A stretch of DNA of 64,000 nt from the NCBI GenBank assembly GCA_016802295.1, contig JAESIW010000064.1, positions 745,425 through 809,424 on the forward strand. Reading direction: 5' to 3'. The notes under the pieces are model-generated. The model made no database searches, had not been told where the DNA came from, and was given only the letters and a program-made list of their open reading frames with translations. This DNA is from Brachionus rotundiformis (lineage: Eukaryota; Rotifera; Eurotatoria; Ploima; Brachionidae). This document shows, piece by piece, positions 10,954 to 22,661 of the stretch (position 1 is its first letter; every line of letters starts with the position of its first letter). The position numbers were made by a program, and so were the translations under genes.

Positions 10954-11832
10954 ATGGGATCTAGCATGAGTTCTAAACACATTGAAAATGTGGCATTCAA
11001 TCGATATGAGATACAGCTTATTAGAGAAACATGGTCTGCAATGAATAAAATTGGTTTGGCCGAGCTTGGATTGGGTTTAATGACAAGGTAAAATTTCAGT
11101 AACTATTGTTAATATTAGACAATATTTTTCTAGTATTTTTTAATTTATGTATTCATCTATTTGGTCATTACAAATTAACTTAAGCAGCTAATTTTGAAAA
11201 TACTTTTGAAAACATTGCAATCTGAAACCTTTTTAATTTTTATTCATTTAACTAAACTTTAAAAATTTTTTCTTTTTACTCTCTTTCTTTGATTAAATAT
11301 GATTAAATAAATTTATTTACAGTACAATCAGCAATTTTCTATCTTATGAGTTTTAATTCAAAGGATTTTGATCGAACATAAAGATATGAAATCTATGTGG
11401 CGCAATCAAAACATAGCTAGAAGTGATTTTTGTTTGATGCACGATTTTTGTAGCGAATGTCTCAATCCAAATCATTTAATAAAAGCTCATGGTGAAAAGG
11501 TTTTTAATACTATTAGATTGGCAGTCAATAATATTGACGATTTATCCAGTTTATTCCAGTTTTTTACTCAAATGGGTTATGATCATTATTATTTTGGAAC
11601 AAGAGATGAACATTTCGAAGTATTTTTTGGAGATTTTAAGAATTAATTTAGAAATTAAATGAATTTGTTTTAGATAATTGGTAAATCACTAATCAGCACT
11701 TTAAAGGATGCTTTAAAGGAAAAATGGACTGAAAAAAAACAGATAGCATGGATTAAGTTGTTTCGGATTATTGAATATCAAATGAAAAATGGAATCGAAA
11801 AGGCTCAAAAAGAGAAAAAACTTTCAAACTAA
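10954..11832 (+). CDS. Globin, probably N-myristoylated
   Basis: Three exons: 10954-11087, 11364-11619 and 11674-11832 (introns 276 and 54 bp), 182 aa. Intron 1 splits an Arg codon (AG|G, phase 2) after GLMT. Intron 2 lies in phase 0 between DEHFE and IIGKSL. These are the ancestral B12.2 and G-helix globin intron positions. The third exon follows only if the donor GTATTT at 11620 is used; reading through reaches a stop at 11646. Haem residues: distal His87 in KAHGEKV (E7) and proximal His119 in GYDHYYFG (F8). The N-terminus MGSSMSS fits the myristoylation pattern (Gly2, Ser6), as in membrane-bound invertebrate globins. It binds haem and oxygen or acts as a redox globin; which of these cannot be told from sequence. 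Confidence 0.9.
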
Positions 11833-12371
11833 TATTTAATAAATTTTTTTTAAAATTCTTTTAGTTCTTTTAGTGTTTAGACACCTGAAAAAGTAAATCA
11901 AATCGGTATATTATAGTTAATGATCATAATTTGATGATTATACTGGAAAATTTTTTTAACTAAAAATTTTAAAAAGACATAGATTTTAATTTGTTTAACA
12001 TGTCTAACCGTAGCCAAGTATTGGGCATAATTCTGCATGCATAAAATTTTTGCAGAAATTAGCAGACGTTTTGTAATAAATTTTTTGGTCAGAAAACATC
12101 TAAAATTTCTATTTATTAATAATTTTTGAGCATGATCATTTTAATTTGATAATAAACTTCAATTTCTCATTAAATCATATAAAAATATTAAATTTTTAAA
12201 TTTTTAAAAATTATTTAAACTCATGATATTTATCTTTGAGATAAGATAATTTTTTAATTTTGTTGGTATCAATTAGTTTAATTCAAACAAAATTCAATAT
12301 TAATGAGACAATTGAATAAAATAATCAACGCTATTTCATTTCAATATTTATTTATTTAATTAGTTAATGAT
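11833..12371. other. Intergenic AT-rich DNA
   Basis: Convergent 3' ends of the globin gene and the next minus-strand gene. Nothing else recognised. Confidence 0.5.
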
Positions 12372-13203
12372 TTAAAGACAATTTTTAAATTGGATAACAA
12401 ATTGTTTAGCTGATTTGGCTGGAACATTTTGAACCACTTTATCACCATTACAATAAACACTAAAATATTTATCTAATCTCTGATCAACATAAATGCCATC
12501 ATATTTATTGTCATCAGTTATGTTATATTCCAGCAGTTCACAATTGCTTAGGTGATCTTCATTTGAGATTTCTCTCAAATAGCAAAAATCCAAGTCTGGT
12601 TTTGAATAAGATATTTTACAATAATTGGTTTCATTGCAACTACAGGTTGAAGATTCAAAATGATAAGAAAAAATATTTTCAGATTGATAGTTATCTGCTG
12701 AATTTTTTAATTCATCTTCAATAATATCACAAGACTGTATTACTAATTCATCATCTGAAATTGAATTTATTTTATGGTTTGATTTTTGAAAACTTGGAAA
12801 CGAGTTCATCAGCTTGCTCATCATTATACTATGCATTTGATTGAAAGCACTGAAGCCAAATGGATCTTGCATAAATGGATTTAAAGAAAATGGTGACCAG
12901 AAATTGCTGAATGGTGGATTAGAAAACTGGTTTTGATAATACAAATTATCCATTGGAGTCATGAAAATAGGTTCTTGATATAGTATCAAATAATCTGAAT
13001 CTGGATAATCTTGTGATAACTTTTCATCATAATCAACTTCTTGGTAATCCGCATTTTGAACAGCTTTCAATGTGTTGAGGAATTTAGGCTCAACTTTTTT
13101 TAAATATCACTTATAATTAATTAATTAATTCAGTACTTTATTAAAATCTACCATTGAAAGCCAAAATAAAAATAGCTCCTAGACTAACGATTGAAAACTT
13201 CAT
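12372..13203 (-). CDS. Secreted acidic protein of unknown function
   Basis: Two exons on the minus strand: 13203-13152 and 13063-12372 (88-bp intron, phase 1), 247 aa. Exon 1 is almost exactly a signal peptide (MKFSIVSLGAIFILAFN), which supports the start and the intron. The mature part begins AVQNADYQEVDYDEK. A central aromatic/proline segment has repeated PF motifs (NPPFSNFWSPFSLNPFMQDP). The C-terminal half is acidic with seven cysteines, including SCDII, STCSCNE, NYCK, DFCYL and FSVYCNGD. No transmembrane segment besides the signal. I do not recognise a family. It may be an extracellular matrix, lorica or gut secreted protein. Confidence 0.8.
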
Positions 13204-13240
13204 GATTTGATTTAAAATGAATTTTCTGGATTAAGAAGAA

Positions 13241-13250
13241 ACTTTTTATA
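13241..13250 (-). promoter_or_regulatory. TATA box of the secreted acidic protein gene
   Basis: TATAAAAAGT on the minus strand, 38-47 bases upstream of the ATG at 13203. Confidence 0.55.
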
Positions 13251-16079
13251 TTGATATTTGAATCAAGTTTTTAACATATGATTATCACTATATGATTGTA
13301 AATTAGAAAATTTTAAAGAAGATTAAAAATTTGTACTTTGAAGTCAAATTTTATTGAGAGTGTACAGAATGTTTATATTATGAATGTATTTAAAAATAAA
13401 CTTTAATAATATTTTTTAATAAATTGAAGATGGCTTTTTAAATAAGACATTAGATTTAAATTAATTTTTAATTCATGGTAATATAAGATTGATTATTTAT
13501 ATCATTATATCAATATTTAAAGATAATTTGAAAGAAACTCGCCAGTTGTTTGGAATTTAGAATAAAATCAAATTATTTATATAATTTAAAAAAAATATTA
13601 AATCAATAAAAATATTATAAAAAACAATAAACTGTGCATATGCCTTTACTGTACGTTCTGATGATAAAAAGACTATGATAGCCTACCATATGTGAAATCA
13701 TTCATATATTTACTTAAAACCTCTTTACTAGATTCATAGGCCCGAGTGTTTATTGTTCTCATATGAGGCTACATTTTGCTCTGAATCCCAAAAAAAAATC
13801 CAAAATATTAAGGCTTTCTCTAACAAATAAAAGTAAGTCACTAGTTTCCAAACAAATCTAAATGGTTTAAAAGTGTATAAAAATCTAAAATTTTATTGAA
13901 AGTTCGATATGAAAAAGAAAATTTAAAAAGCTTAATTTCTTTAAATTTATAATCTTGTTTAGAATTTTTATCAAAATTTTAATTTATTAGTCCATCTTAA
14001 TTTTTAATTAAATTTTTTATTAAAATAAAGAGATGTAAAATACTGTGCTGTTATGATAAGTTGATTTTCGATGATAAAAAAAATTGCGTAAAATAGCTAA
14101 TTTTACCATTACCAATAAAGTTGAAAAGTTGATTTCGTATTTTATTATAATTTTTGATATTTTAGTAGAAATCGTGGACAAAAATTAATAACCATTTAAA
14201 TCCCACTTAAATTCTATTTTTTATAAATGAATTCTAGTAATTAAAGTATATATATATATTTATTTTCTATTTATTTAATAATTTGATTCAATTTTTAAGA
14301 TTAAAACTTTTTTGTTATACCTTTTTATCGATAAATTTCAAGCTGTCTACTGCATTATACCAAGCAATACTGAAAGAAATTTAGAATGAAACGTATTTGT
14401 AGTGATCTAAAAATTTTAACATTAGTTGGCCCAAGAAGTTTGTTTATCTTTATTTTTTAAATATAAATTTCTTATATTAATTAATTTGTATGAAATTTGG
14501 CCAAAAAATTAATAGTAACGAGATAAAATATTTTCCCTCCTTGTGTAAATTTACGTAAAAATGCCAAAAATTTACTTATCATTTTAAGCAAATATATCAA
14601 AAATCTATCAAACAAAAAATAAAAATTTTATATAGAATTTTTTCAGACTATTATATTTAATTAAATTTTCCCTTGCCACTGTACCGAAATAACAACATTA
14701 TGAGTTTGATGAAGAGAAGAGAATTTTGTTAAGAAGATTTTTCAAAATGATATCTTTGATATAAAAAGACGGAAAACTTTTAAAAATTAATTTTAATTTT
14801 TATAATTTTGTTCTTATGATTTATGATTTCCTTTAGAATTACCATCTTAGAATACAAAATATTATATGAAATTATATTTTTTCGATCAGAAAGTTATTTT
14901 TTATAAGAAAAAAATTCAATTAAAATCCTCTAATTTTAACCTGAATGTTCTATCAAATTTATCTGGAAACAATTTTAAAAATAAAAGATTTGAATTTTAG
15001 AAAAAATCGCCAATTTTCTGAATAAGTAGGCATCAATCAAAAGATAATTAAACTTTTTTTATAAAATCTTAATATAAAAAAAATTATCAAAACACTTCTT
15101 TAATAGTTTAAAATTTTAATCAATTAATTGATAAACCTAAATCAAAATTTAAAACATTTGAATGATTTGATAAAGAATTTATAAACTAAATTTTACATTG
15201 AATTAAATTAAATGTTTATAGAAAGAAATACTTTTTGTTTTGATAAATTAATTAACTACCTGATGAGCGTGGTACGATCAAAATAGATAAGCAAATTTGA
15301 AAAGGATTTGAGAGAGATTATTGTTGATAAAGCATGCTTGTTTTTGTAAATTATCAAGAACTAAAATAAACAAAGAAAAAAATTATTAATTTTTTAATAA
15401 AAATTTTATTTAAAAAAATATCAAGAATCGATCATTAAAAACTGAATAGAGGTAAACACAGTTCTCTTTTCTCTCTTTCTGAAGCGAATCTGATCGTGAA
15501 TATGAAAGAAAAGGTAAATTTTCCTGTTTTTTTTTGAAAAATAAACCGGATTAAGATAATTTAGTTAATATTTATATTAATTTCAAATAAAAATCAAAAG
15601 TTGAAAACGCAAAACCTGTTAATTAGTTATCTCTTGCAAAATCATAAACAGATATTTGAGGACTTGTTAACGAGGCTCTATTTTAAGCTATTTGAGCTAA
15701 ATACTCAAGTGCCGAAATTGAATTCGATTCGTTCAAAATTTCATATTCATTCTATCAACTTTATTCGTATATCAAATCACAAAAATCATTAGTTATGTTA
15801 TATATAAAAAATTATATACCAATGAGAATTTTTTTATATATCTTGATAGGCGGAGTGTGTTGTAAAAATTTTATTTTCATATGAAGCTAAAATACTTCGA
15901 AATAAAAAGAGTAACAGCGATTAATTTTTATTGCTTATTTATTCGCTGCTTGATTTTTTTAGATTTTCGCTTTTGCTCAAATAAAGGTATATATATATAT
16001 ATATTAATTTTAGATTTTTATTTAAAAGCAGAAAATAGGAAACCCCTAAGAGATTTAATTTAAATTTCAAATTTTAAAA
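13251..16079. other. Long intergenic region upstream of the LIM-homeobox gene
   Basis: 2.8 kb without a supported gene. Near the 3' end a segment at about 15451-15513 ends in a good donor (AAAAG|GTAAAT). AAAAGCAG|AAAATAGG near 16031 is a possible acceptor, so a 5' UTR exon and intron of the LIM-homeobox gene may lie here. A (TA)n run is at 15989-16004. The rest is AT-rich and presumably holds regulatory DNA. Confidence 0.4.
15989..16004. repeat. (TA)n microsatellite
   Basis: Simple TA dinucleotide run of about eight units. Confidence 0.8.
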
Positions 16080-17830
16080 ATGATAATCAATGGAATTTAT
16101 CAGCACCATCAACAAGCTTTGCACGTAGAGAACAATTACGATCATGGTCAAAGAAGTGTCAAAATGGAAGATCTAAATAACAATGTAGACTCTTCCGCGA
16201 ACAGAAAGTAGTTTTAGATTGTGTATAAATTTCTAAAATTTAATTTTTTTATCAATTGAAGCGGGTCTTTAATGAATGGTCAAAATGCGATGGCGAAAAT
16301 TTCCAACAGTGACTCAGAGTACTCGATTAAATTGAAGACAGAAAAGAGCGATTCGAACCAACTTGCTTCGGGGGCGCCCAAATGTGCCAACTGTCTGCTC
16401 CCTATAGAAGACAAATTTATTTGCAACATGATGAACATGTACTGGCATGAGGAGTGTCTGACGTGTTCCCAGTGCTGCTGCATGCTGAACCAAAGCTGTT
16501 TTTTTAAGAATGGTCAACTTTTCTGCAAAGAAGACTACTTCAGGTAAATAAAAAAATTAATATTCCTAAAATCAGTATTCGGCTTTCTTTTTTGTTTCAA
16601 ATTTTAAATATTTACTTTCCGTTCTTTACCAAAAAAAAGTTACTATACGGTCTCTATAAAAACAAAAAAGACAGGTACTAGAATACGAGTTTAAATAAAT
16701 ATAATATTTAGGTGTAAATTATCTTCAATATTAAATTTAATAAACCAAAGTTGTTTTCTCATATATTGACATGTTTTACAAATAAAGATAAGGCTTCAGC
16801 TTTAATTTTAAAAATTAAAAAATTTTTTTTTAGAAATTTTGGTACTCGGTGCAATTCATGCATGGACCTAATAGGTCCAAATGAGCTTGTGATGAGAATA
16901 GAGACTTTAAACACCAAGCAGATCATATTCTACCACCTGAATTGTTTCAAGTGTTTGGTATGCGATAAACAACTGCAAAAAGGAGAAGAGTACATTCTGC
17001 GCTCGGAGGGTATTTACTGCAAATTTGACTTTGAGAGATGCAAACTTAAGACTCAGTTGGTTGGCTCTTCACCAAGTTTTTTCAATGGACAGCAAAAATT
17101 GAGCAATAATTCGAACTCGAGCTTTAACTCGCAGCCAAGCGAGGAAGAGAACAGTGTTGATTCGATAAAGTATCGGATGGTGTTGGCTAGTCAGACCCAA
17201 AATGAACAAGTTGCCAAAAAAAACAGTAGAAGAGTCACAAAGAGACCGAGGACAATCTTAAACGCAGCACAAAGATACGACTTCCGTGAAGCTTTTAAAC
17301 AAAGCCAAAAGCCTTGTCGCAAAGTAAGGGAGCATTTGGCGGACAAGACTGGCCTGAGTGTCCGGGTTGTTCAAGTTTGGTTTCAGAATGAAAGAGCCAA
17401 GATGAAAAAAATGCAGCGTAGACAGCAACAAATGAACAAATTTGGTGAATTGGAAACAAATGGATCCAAGAAAAAATCGTCTGTAAAAAAGAGCAAAAAA
17501 GATAGTATGAGCAATGAAGATGACGAGGACAGTATGGACGAAGAAATGTCCGAAGTGGACACAGATGATTTGTCTGACGATGAAGAAAGCCTGGACTTAG
17601 ATGAGTCCGAAAATCGAATGAATAGCCAAAACTTGCCTCAAGCGCCCAGTTTTCAGCCAATACAACTCACTGACGCTGATAATATTATGCCAGTAGCTGG
17701 CTATCAACATCAGACTAATGAAAATGAGTGCATGAATTTAATGAATATACAATTTAACCAACAACAGCATTGCCAAATCCAACCCAATCCAATAAATCGT
17801 TTATATTCAATGCAAAATTCTTATTTCTAG
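16080..17830 (+). CDS. LMX1: LIM-homeodomain transcription factor, LMX1 type
   Basis: Exons 16080-16207, 16262-16543 and 16834-17830 (introns 54 and 290 bp), 468 aa. LIM1 is at about residues 84-136 (CANCLLPI...WHEEC...CKEDY). LIM2 is at about 143-200 (CNSCMDLIGPNELVMR...YHLNCFKC...CKFDFE). The homeodomain is at about 272-331: KRPRTIL, KPCRKVREHLADKTGLSVRV and VQVWFQNERAKMKK. The KPCRKVRE segment and RAKMKK end are diagnostic of the LMX1 group. The C-terminus has a lysine-rich block, an acidic run (about 364-399) and a glutamine-rich end. It is a sequence-specific nuclear regulator of neural or epithelial development. Homeodomain position 52 is Glu where LMX1 proteins usually have Gln. The large non-coding flanks fit a developmental regulator. 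Confidence 0.94.
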
Positions 17831-18370
17831 AAGCTAATCTCATTTTTATGAATTAAAATCTCTCTCTAGTCAAGTAATTAAAGCATTTAGGAAAAATTTT
17901 CAAATTTACGGAAAATTCCATCAATAAAATGTAAAATTGTAATTTATTTCTTAAAATTTTTTTTTGATTTTATCTTTTTTTTTAAATTATTTCTTGTGTT
18001 TTAAATAAAATTTCAAAATTTATTCGCTTTTATGTTATGAAATTAATTACAAAGAAGTTATTGATAATTTTTTTCAAGTAATTGCTTCTAGTATCAGTTT
18101 TTTTCACATAATAAATAAAAAAACAACTATCAATAAACAAAAGATAATCTTATAAATTGTGTTATAGGTGTTCTATTTGAGAATTCAAATATAAATCTAG
18201 ATAAGTTTAAAATGAAATACATGTTCAAACTTCAAAGGTAAAATGATATAAATTCAACATGATAATCTTATTAAAAAAAAATGTGCCAAAAACAAGAACT
18301 GAGTCCAAGTTCCGACAAAGGAAAGAAAGTCAAATTTCAATCAAGATATATTTATCTATTAGTCGAATCT

Positions 18371-18516
18371 AGTGTGTGTATACGTGACTATTCTGGGCCA
18401 AGCATGCTGATTATAGGCCATACTGGGTCCAGTTTCGGTCTCTAAAACTGAAAAGTCTAAAGCTAATAATGAAACTTAATTAGGCTATTCTGCAATAAGT
18501 CACATACACACACTTA
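18371..18516. repeat. Imperfect inverted repeat, about 22-bp arms
   Basis: AGTGTGTGTATACGTGACTA (from 18371) pairs with AATAAGTCACATACACACAC (from 18494), enclosing about 100 bp that is richer in G+C than its surroundings. It may be a small foldback element or a hairpin transcript; no coding potential. Confidence 0.5.
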
Positions 18517-21211
18517 TTTTTCGCATGGTATTTCTAAAATCTTTTAAGAAAACAATCAAAATTCGGATCGAAAATCAAACTCAATAAAAGTGTTTAAATC
18601 TTTTGGGCAAACTAATAAATATAAAAAAGAGCTAAAAATTTAGGCATAAAGTGTTTAGCTACCGCGCTTATCCGTTTAATAAATAGAAAATTTAAATTAG
18701 AGAGCAAAAATGACGCAAATTAAACATTGGACAAAGCTGAATAAGAGCGCTACTCAAACAATAAAATGTTAGATAATTTTATTATCTTTGACTCAATGTC
18801 CGATGTTTACTTACAAGTTAAATTTGAATAAGAATTGAGTCATATCAGCATTAAAAATCAAAAACAAGCTTCAATAACTTTTGATAAATATTACTCGATT
18901 GTTATAGATTGTTATATTATATGATAACCGAACCATAGTCCGCCGAGCTTATTCTCTAAATAATTCGGTATTTGTAGAAAGAATAAGATTCTATTCTCTT
19001 CATTTACACACTTAACTTTTGATTTAGATTTTTTATCGAAATTTAATTAAATTATTATTATTTGCTTGTTTTAGATAATTTAAAAACAGCTAAAATTTTT
19101 GAAAAAATAACTGAAACTACTTTTTTATAGTTTCATCAGTTATTTCTTTAGAATAACTTGAAAATTAGAATATTTTTTGATAAAATAACTTAAAAAAAAT
19201 TTAAACTTGAATAATAAAAGTTCATTATTTTTAACGAAGGTAAACATTTTTTTATTAATTAAACAAAAAATAAAAATTTTAATTAATTATTTATTAAAAG
19301 ATTTGGATACTTTAATTGTTAAATAAAGAATTCAAATTTAAATTGTTTTAAAAACATTTATTTTTGTCTAACTATTTTAAAAAGTAAATATTTTATCTTA
19401 TTATATAATCTTAATAAAATGGTTTTGTTCGTGATCTGTATCGGTGGCCAAGATAAGAGTTTCAATTAAAAAGCAATAATTTTTTTAATTATTTTAAGAT
19501 TAAGCAAATAAAATTCAAGGACATAAATCTGAAAAAGTCATTCAAAACAGTTAAGTATTTCAGCCAATGTTTGTGATAAGTGTCTAATCTCCAAAAGAGA
19601 AAAGTTAATTAAAACAAAACACTTGAAAATAAAATCATATTAGCAATCAGACAGAACGAGTTCCTCAATAAGTTAGAATTTTTTGTGGATGATTTATTCC
19701 CTTAAAATCAATAAATTTATCTTAAATTATTTTCCTAAATTGTTTAATTGACTCTTAATAAAAAAATTTTATTGCTTTTTGATTGATAGTATTTTTTTTA
19801 TTGGTTTTTATGGATCTAGTTTGTACAAGTGTTTGATAACGTTTGCAGCTGAATTTTACTAGACAACTGCTCGAAACTATGAACAACACCTTTTGTTTTT
19901 TTCTTATTTGTTTAATAAAAAGACGGAAGTTAAATCTGAATTTTTGAGCAAAATTTTCAAGAACCAGAAATGAAAAATTTAAATTTAAATTTTTTAAGAT
20001 CAGGAAGTATCGCACTTAAGTGCTTTGACTGGTTTGATTTTAATAAAAAATTTTCTGGTATGAGAATAAAACAATGCTTTGTTCGAGAGGAATACAAATC
20101 GATTTCGTCAAAATACTTATCGTTAATAGAGTATTTGTTTAATTTAGAAAAAGGAATACAATTTATTTATCTTTTATTTAGAAAATATAAATTTTCATTC
20201 TTAATTTTTTATATTTAAAACAAATTTAAATTTTAACATTTATTTGCTTAACAAAGTTGCTTGCCTCATTCACTATTTATTTTAAAATGATTTAATAAAA
20301 CATTTTATTAGAAAATAACTTTACATTAAAAAAGTATGTTTATTTGCATAAAAGCCTCTGTTGCATCCTTGCTCCATATAAATAATTTTATTTTAATAAA
20401 GCTTGCTTCAATTTACCAATTCTTTAATTAATATTTTCTTTAACTAAATTTTTCATTCAAATTGAGTCTTGGTTTATATCCTCTTTCTCGACCGTCGAAT
20501 GGCATTCTAATAAGATTTATATTCAGTGAATATATAAATTTATAATACTCTCCTCAGTTTTACAATGGTTAAATTGGAAAGTATTAATCTTTGTTATGTT
20601 AAAAGATTTGATTATGATGTTAGGAGGAGTTTAGAGCTGTCAAAATTTAAATAGACGTAACAACTGCACTTTTTTAGTTAATGTTTAATTAATTTTTTGG
20701 TGGGTAATAAAATAATTTTTAAAAATTGTAAAAAAAAAAGGGTGCAAATTTAAGTTTTTGGATAATTATTTTTGATAAAATGCACAATTTTAAGCCAAAA
20801 AGAAGATTAATATCGTCTGAAATGAATTCGGTTCACAGAAGATTCACTTAAAAATAAAAAAATAGATAGTGAGGAGACGAGAGATAGAAGAAAATTAAAA
20901 GGTGTTTAAAAACAAAATATACCAATCAATAAAGGCAAGTGTTGATGTAAGGAAAAAATTCAAAGCTTTAAAAATTTATCAACAGGTCAAACAGAGTGAT
21001 AATAAGAGAGATTTTTAAAATTCGGCCACTTTCAAAAACTAAGAGATTTTAAAGATATTTTTTAATTACCAGAAAAATCCTTAGTAAATAAAACTTAATT
21101 TATAAATTGATTATTTTTTTTCATTTTTAAAATTTATTGAATTAATTGAAAAATTTGCTTGTTATTAGGTTTAAATAAATAAATATTTTTTATGTCACCT
21201 TCCTCTTTTTG

Positions 21212-21492
21212 CAGCCGGGCTTGAGACCTACTTTGACAGGGTTATGACTGCGTCTTTCCCTAAGAAGCCAGTGGGACGTTCATCATAAACAGCGCCACTA
21301 AGCCGAGCTCTTAATCGCTGCCAACTCAGCAACTAGGCTGTTTAGACTAGCTTGAAACTAAAAAACAAGCGACTTCTCTCTCAATTGAGATCAAGTCTTA
21401 ACTTTAGGCTTCCAGAGTCACGTATACCTGCAGAGGGTTAGCTGTACATCAGATTCTCGCTCCTTTCGGATTCTACACTGGGAGTTATGATG
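21212..21492. repeat. GC-richer island, possible SINE or other retroelement
   Basis: About 280 bp close to 50% G+C in a region of about 25%, beginning GCAGCCGGGCTTGAGACC and ending near CTACACTGGGAG. There is no open frame of note. It contains GCCAGTGGGACGTTCATCAT, reminiscent of the GGGACGTT motif found in some animal short retroelements. No tRNA cloverleaf was found. The class is uncertain. Confidence 0.4.
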
Positions 21493-22661
21493 ACAAAGAT
21501 TTTTTTTAATTTCTTTTAAAAATTTTCAAACAAAATGACTGTTTTCTTAAAATGACGTCCTATTTGTACAAATTGTCATCATGAGTTATTTAAAAAATTT
21601 AACTATTTTACCTAATTTAATTAATCTAAATTAATCTTACTACTTAATTTCTTTAAAATATTTTAAATAAAAATTTTTTAAATTTAAATTGAACAACGTT
21701 AATTCAAATTTGCTGAATTTATCAAACTAAATTCCCAAAATCACAAACAGTTCATTTAAGCCTGTTTACACCCTATTAAATTAGATTTACGATTCTTTTA
21801 AAGAAAAAATGTAATTAAAAGAACAGATGTATTGTTAAATTTATGAGTAAAACAAATTAGCTATAATATATCTTTTTTAGAAAAAGGATAAAGTGTGACA
21901 AAGATCAACAAAATGAAGCAGAATTAACTAGAAAAGTTAAGAGTTTCAAGGCTCCAATTAACCAAACTATGTAAAATAAATTGATAAATATAGCCGTAGT
22001 GGTAAAGTTACCAAGCTATTGATTAAAATATAATACTTAGTAATTATTGAAAAAAATGAACTCTTAGTAGCTTGATTTTTCCAAAAAGATTACTAAATAA
22101 AGCTTTCAAATTAATTTTCAAATACACATCTGTATTTAAAAATGAATACAATATTAAAGATATTAATATCTTTAAGTCTTTAATTACGAAATCAAATTAA
22201 TATAAATTAAAAGTTACTATTTTAGAATACTTTCAAATTCTTAAGTTCGAGGAATAATGATTAATTTTTTTCTGATTTGTTAATTAGAGCCAATTATTGA
22301 TAACTGAAGTTTATATTTATTTGGTACATCTTTAACATATCAAAATTAATATATTGAATAAAGTTAATTAATTAAAATTATTTTTTTTGCTTTATGCTTA
22401 AATATTAAATAAATTACTTATATCAAAATGAAATTAAATGATTTAAAATCACTTTTTTTAAAAGCTACATGATTTAATCAGAAATTCGGTCTAATAAATA
22501 AGAATCTACTGGTATTATAACATTTTTTTTATTTGATTAATTCAAAATTTCTTTTCTCTAATTAATTTATACCTGGTTGAAACCTATTTTAATCAAAATG
22601 TAGACTATTTAAGAAAATCTTTTAAAAATCTAAAAAGTCAGAAAAATCAAATTTTTTAAAT

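Larger units (their letters stand above)
17831..22661. other. Long intergenic region (4.8 kb)
   Basis: No supported gene. Short open frames at 19755-20218 overlap on opposite strands and look random. Two local structures stand out: an imperfect inverted repeat at 18371-18516 and a GC-richer island at about 21212-21492. Both are listed separately. The rest is AT-rich, and part may be regulatory DNA of the LIM-homeobox gene. Confidence 0.45.

Noticed and set aside
15601..16063. Two short open frames upstream of LMX1
   Set aside because: Compositionally random AT-rich frames without start context or domains.
16751..16833. Hydrophobic N-terminal extension in frame with LMX1 exon 3
   Set aside because: It is intron sequence; the acceptor TTTTTTAG at 16833 joins LIM1 to LIM2 in phase.
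17295..17660. 121-codon frame antisense to the LMX1 homeodomain exon
   Set aside because: Antisense shadow; the sense strand encodes a conserved homeodomain.
19755..20218. Two overlapping frames on opposite strands
   Set aside because: Low-complexity Phe/Lys/Leu-rich translation typical of random AT-rich DNA.
21212..21492. tRNA or rRNA gene in the GC-richer island
   Set aside because: No cloverleaf, A/B boxes or rRNA signature could be read. More generally, I found no tRNA gene in the window.
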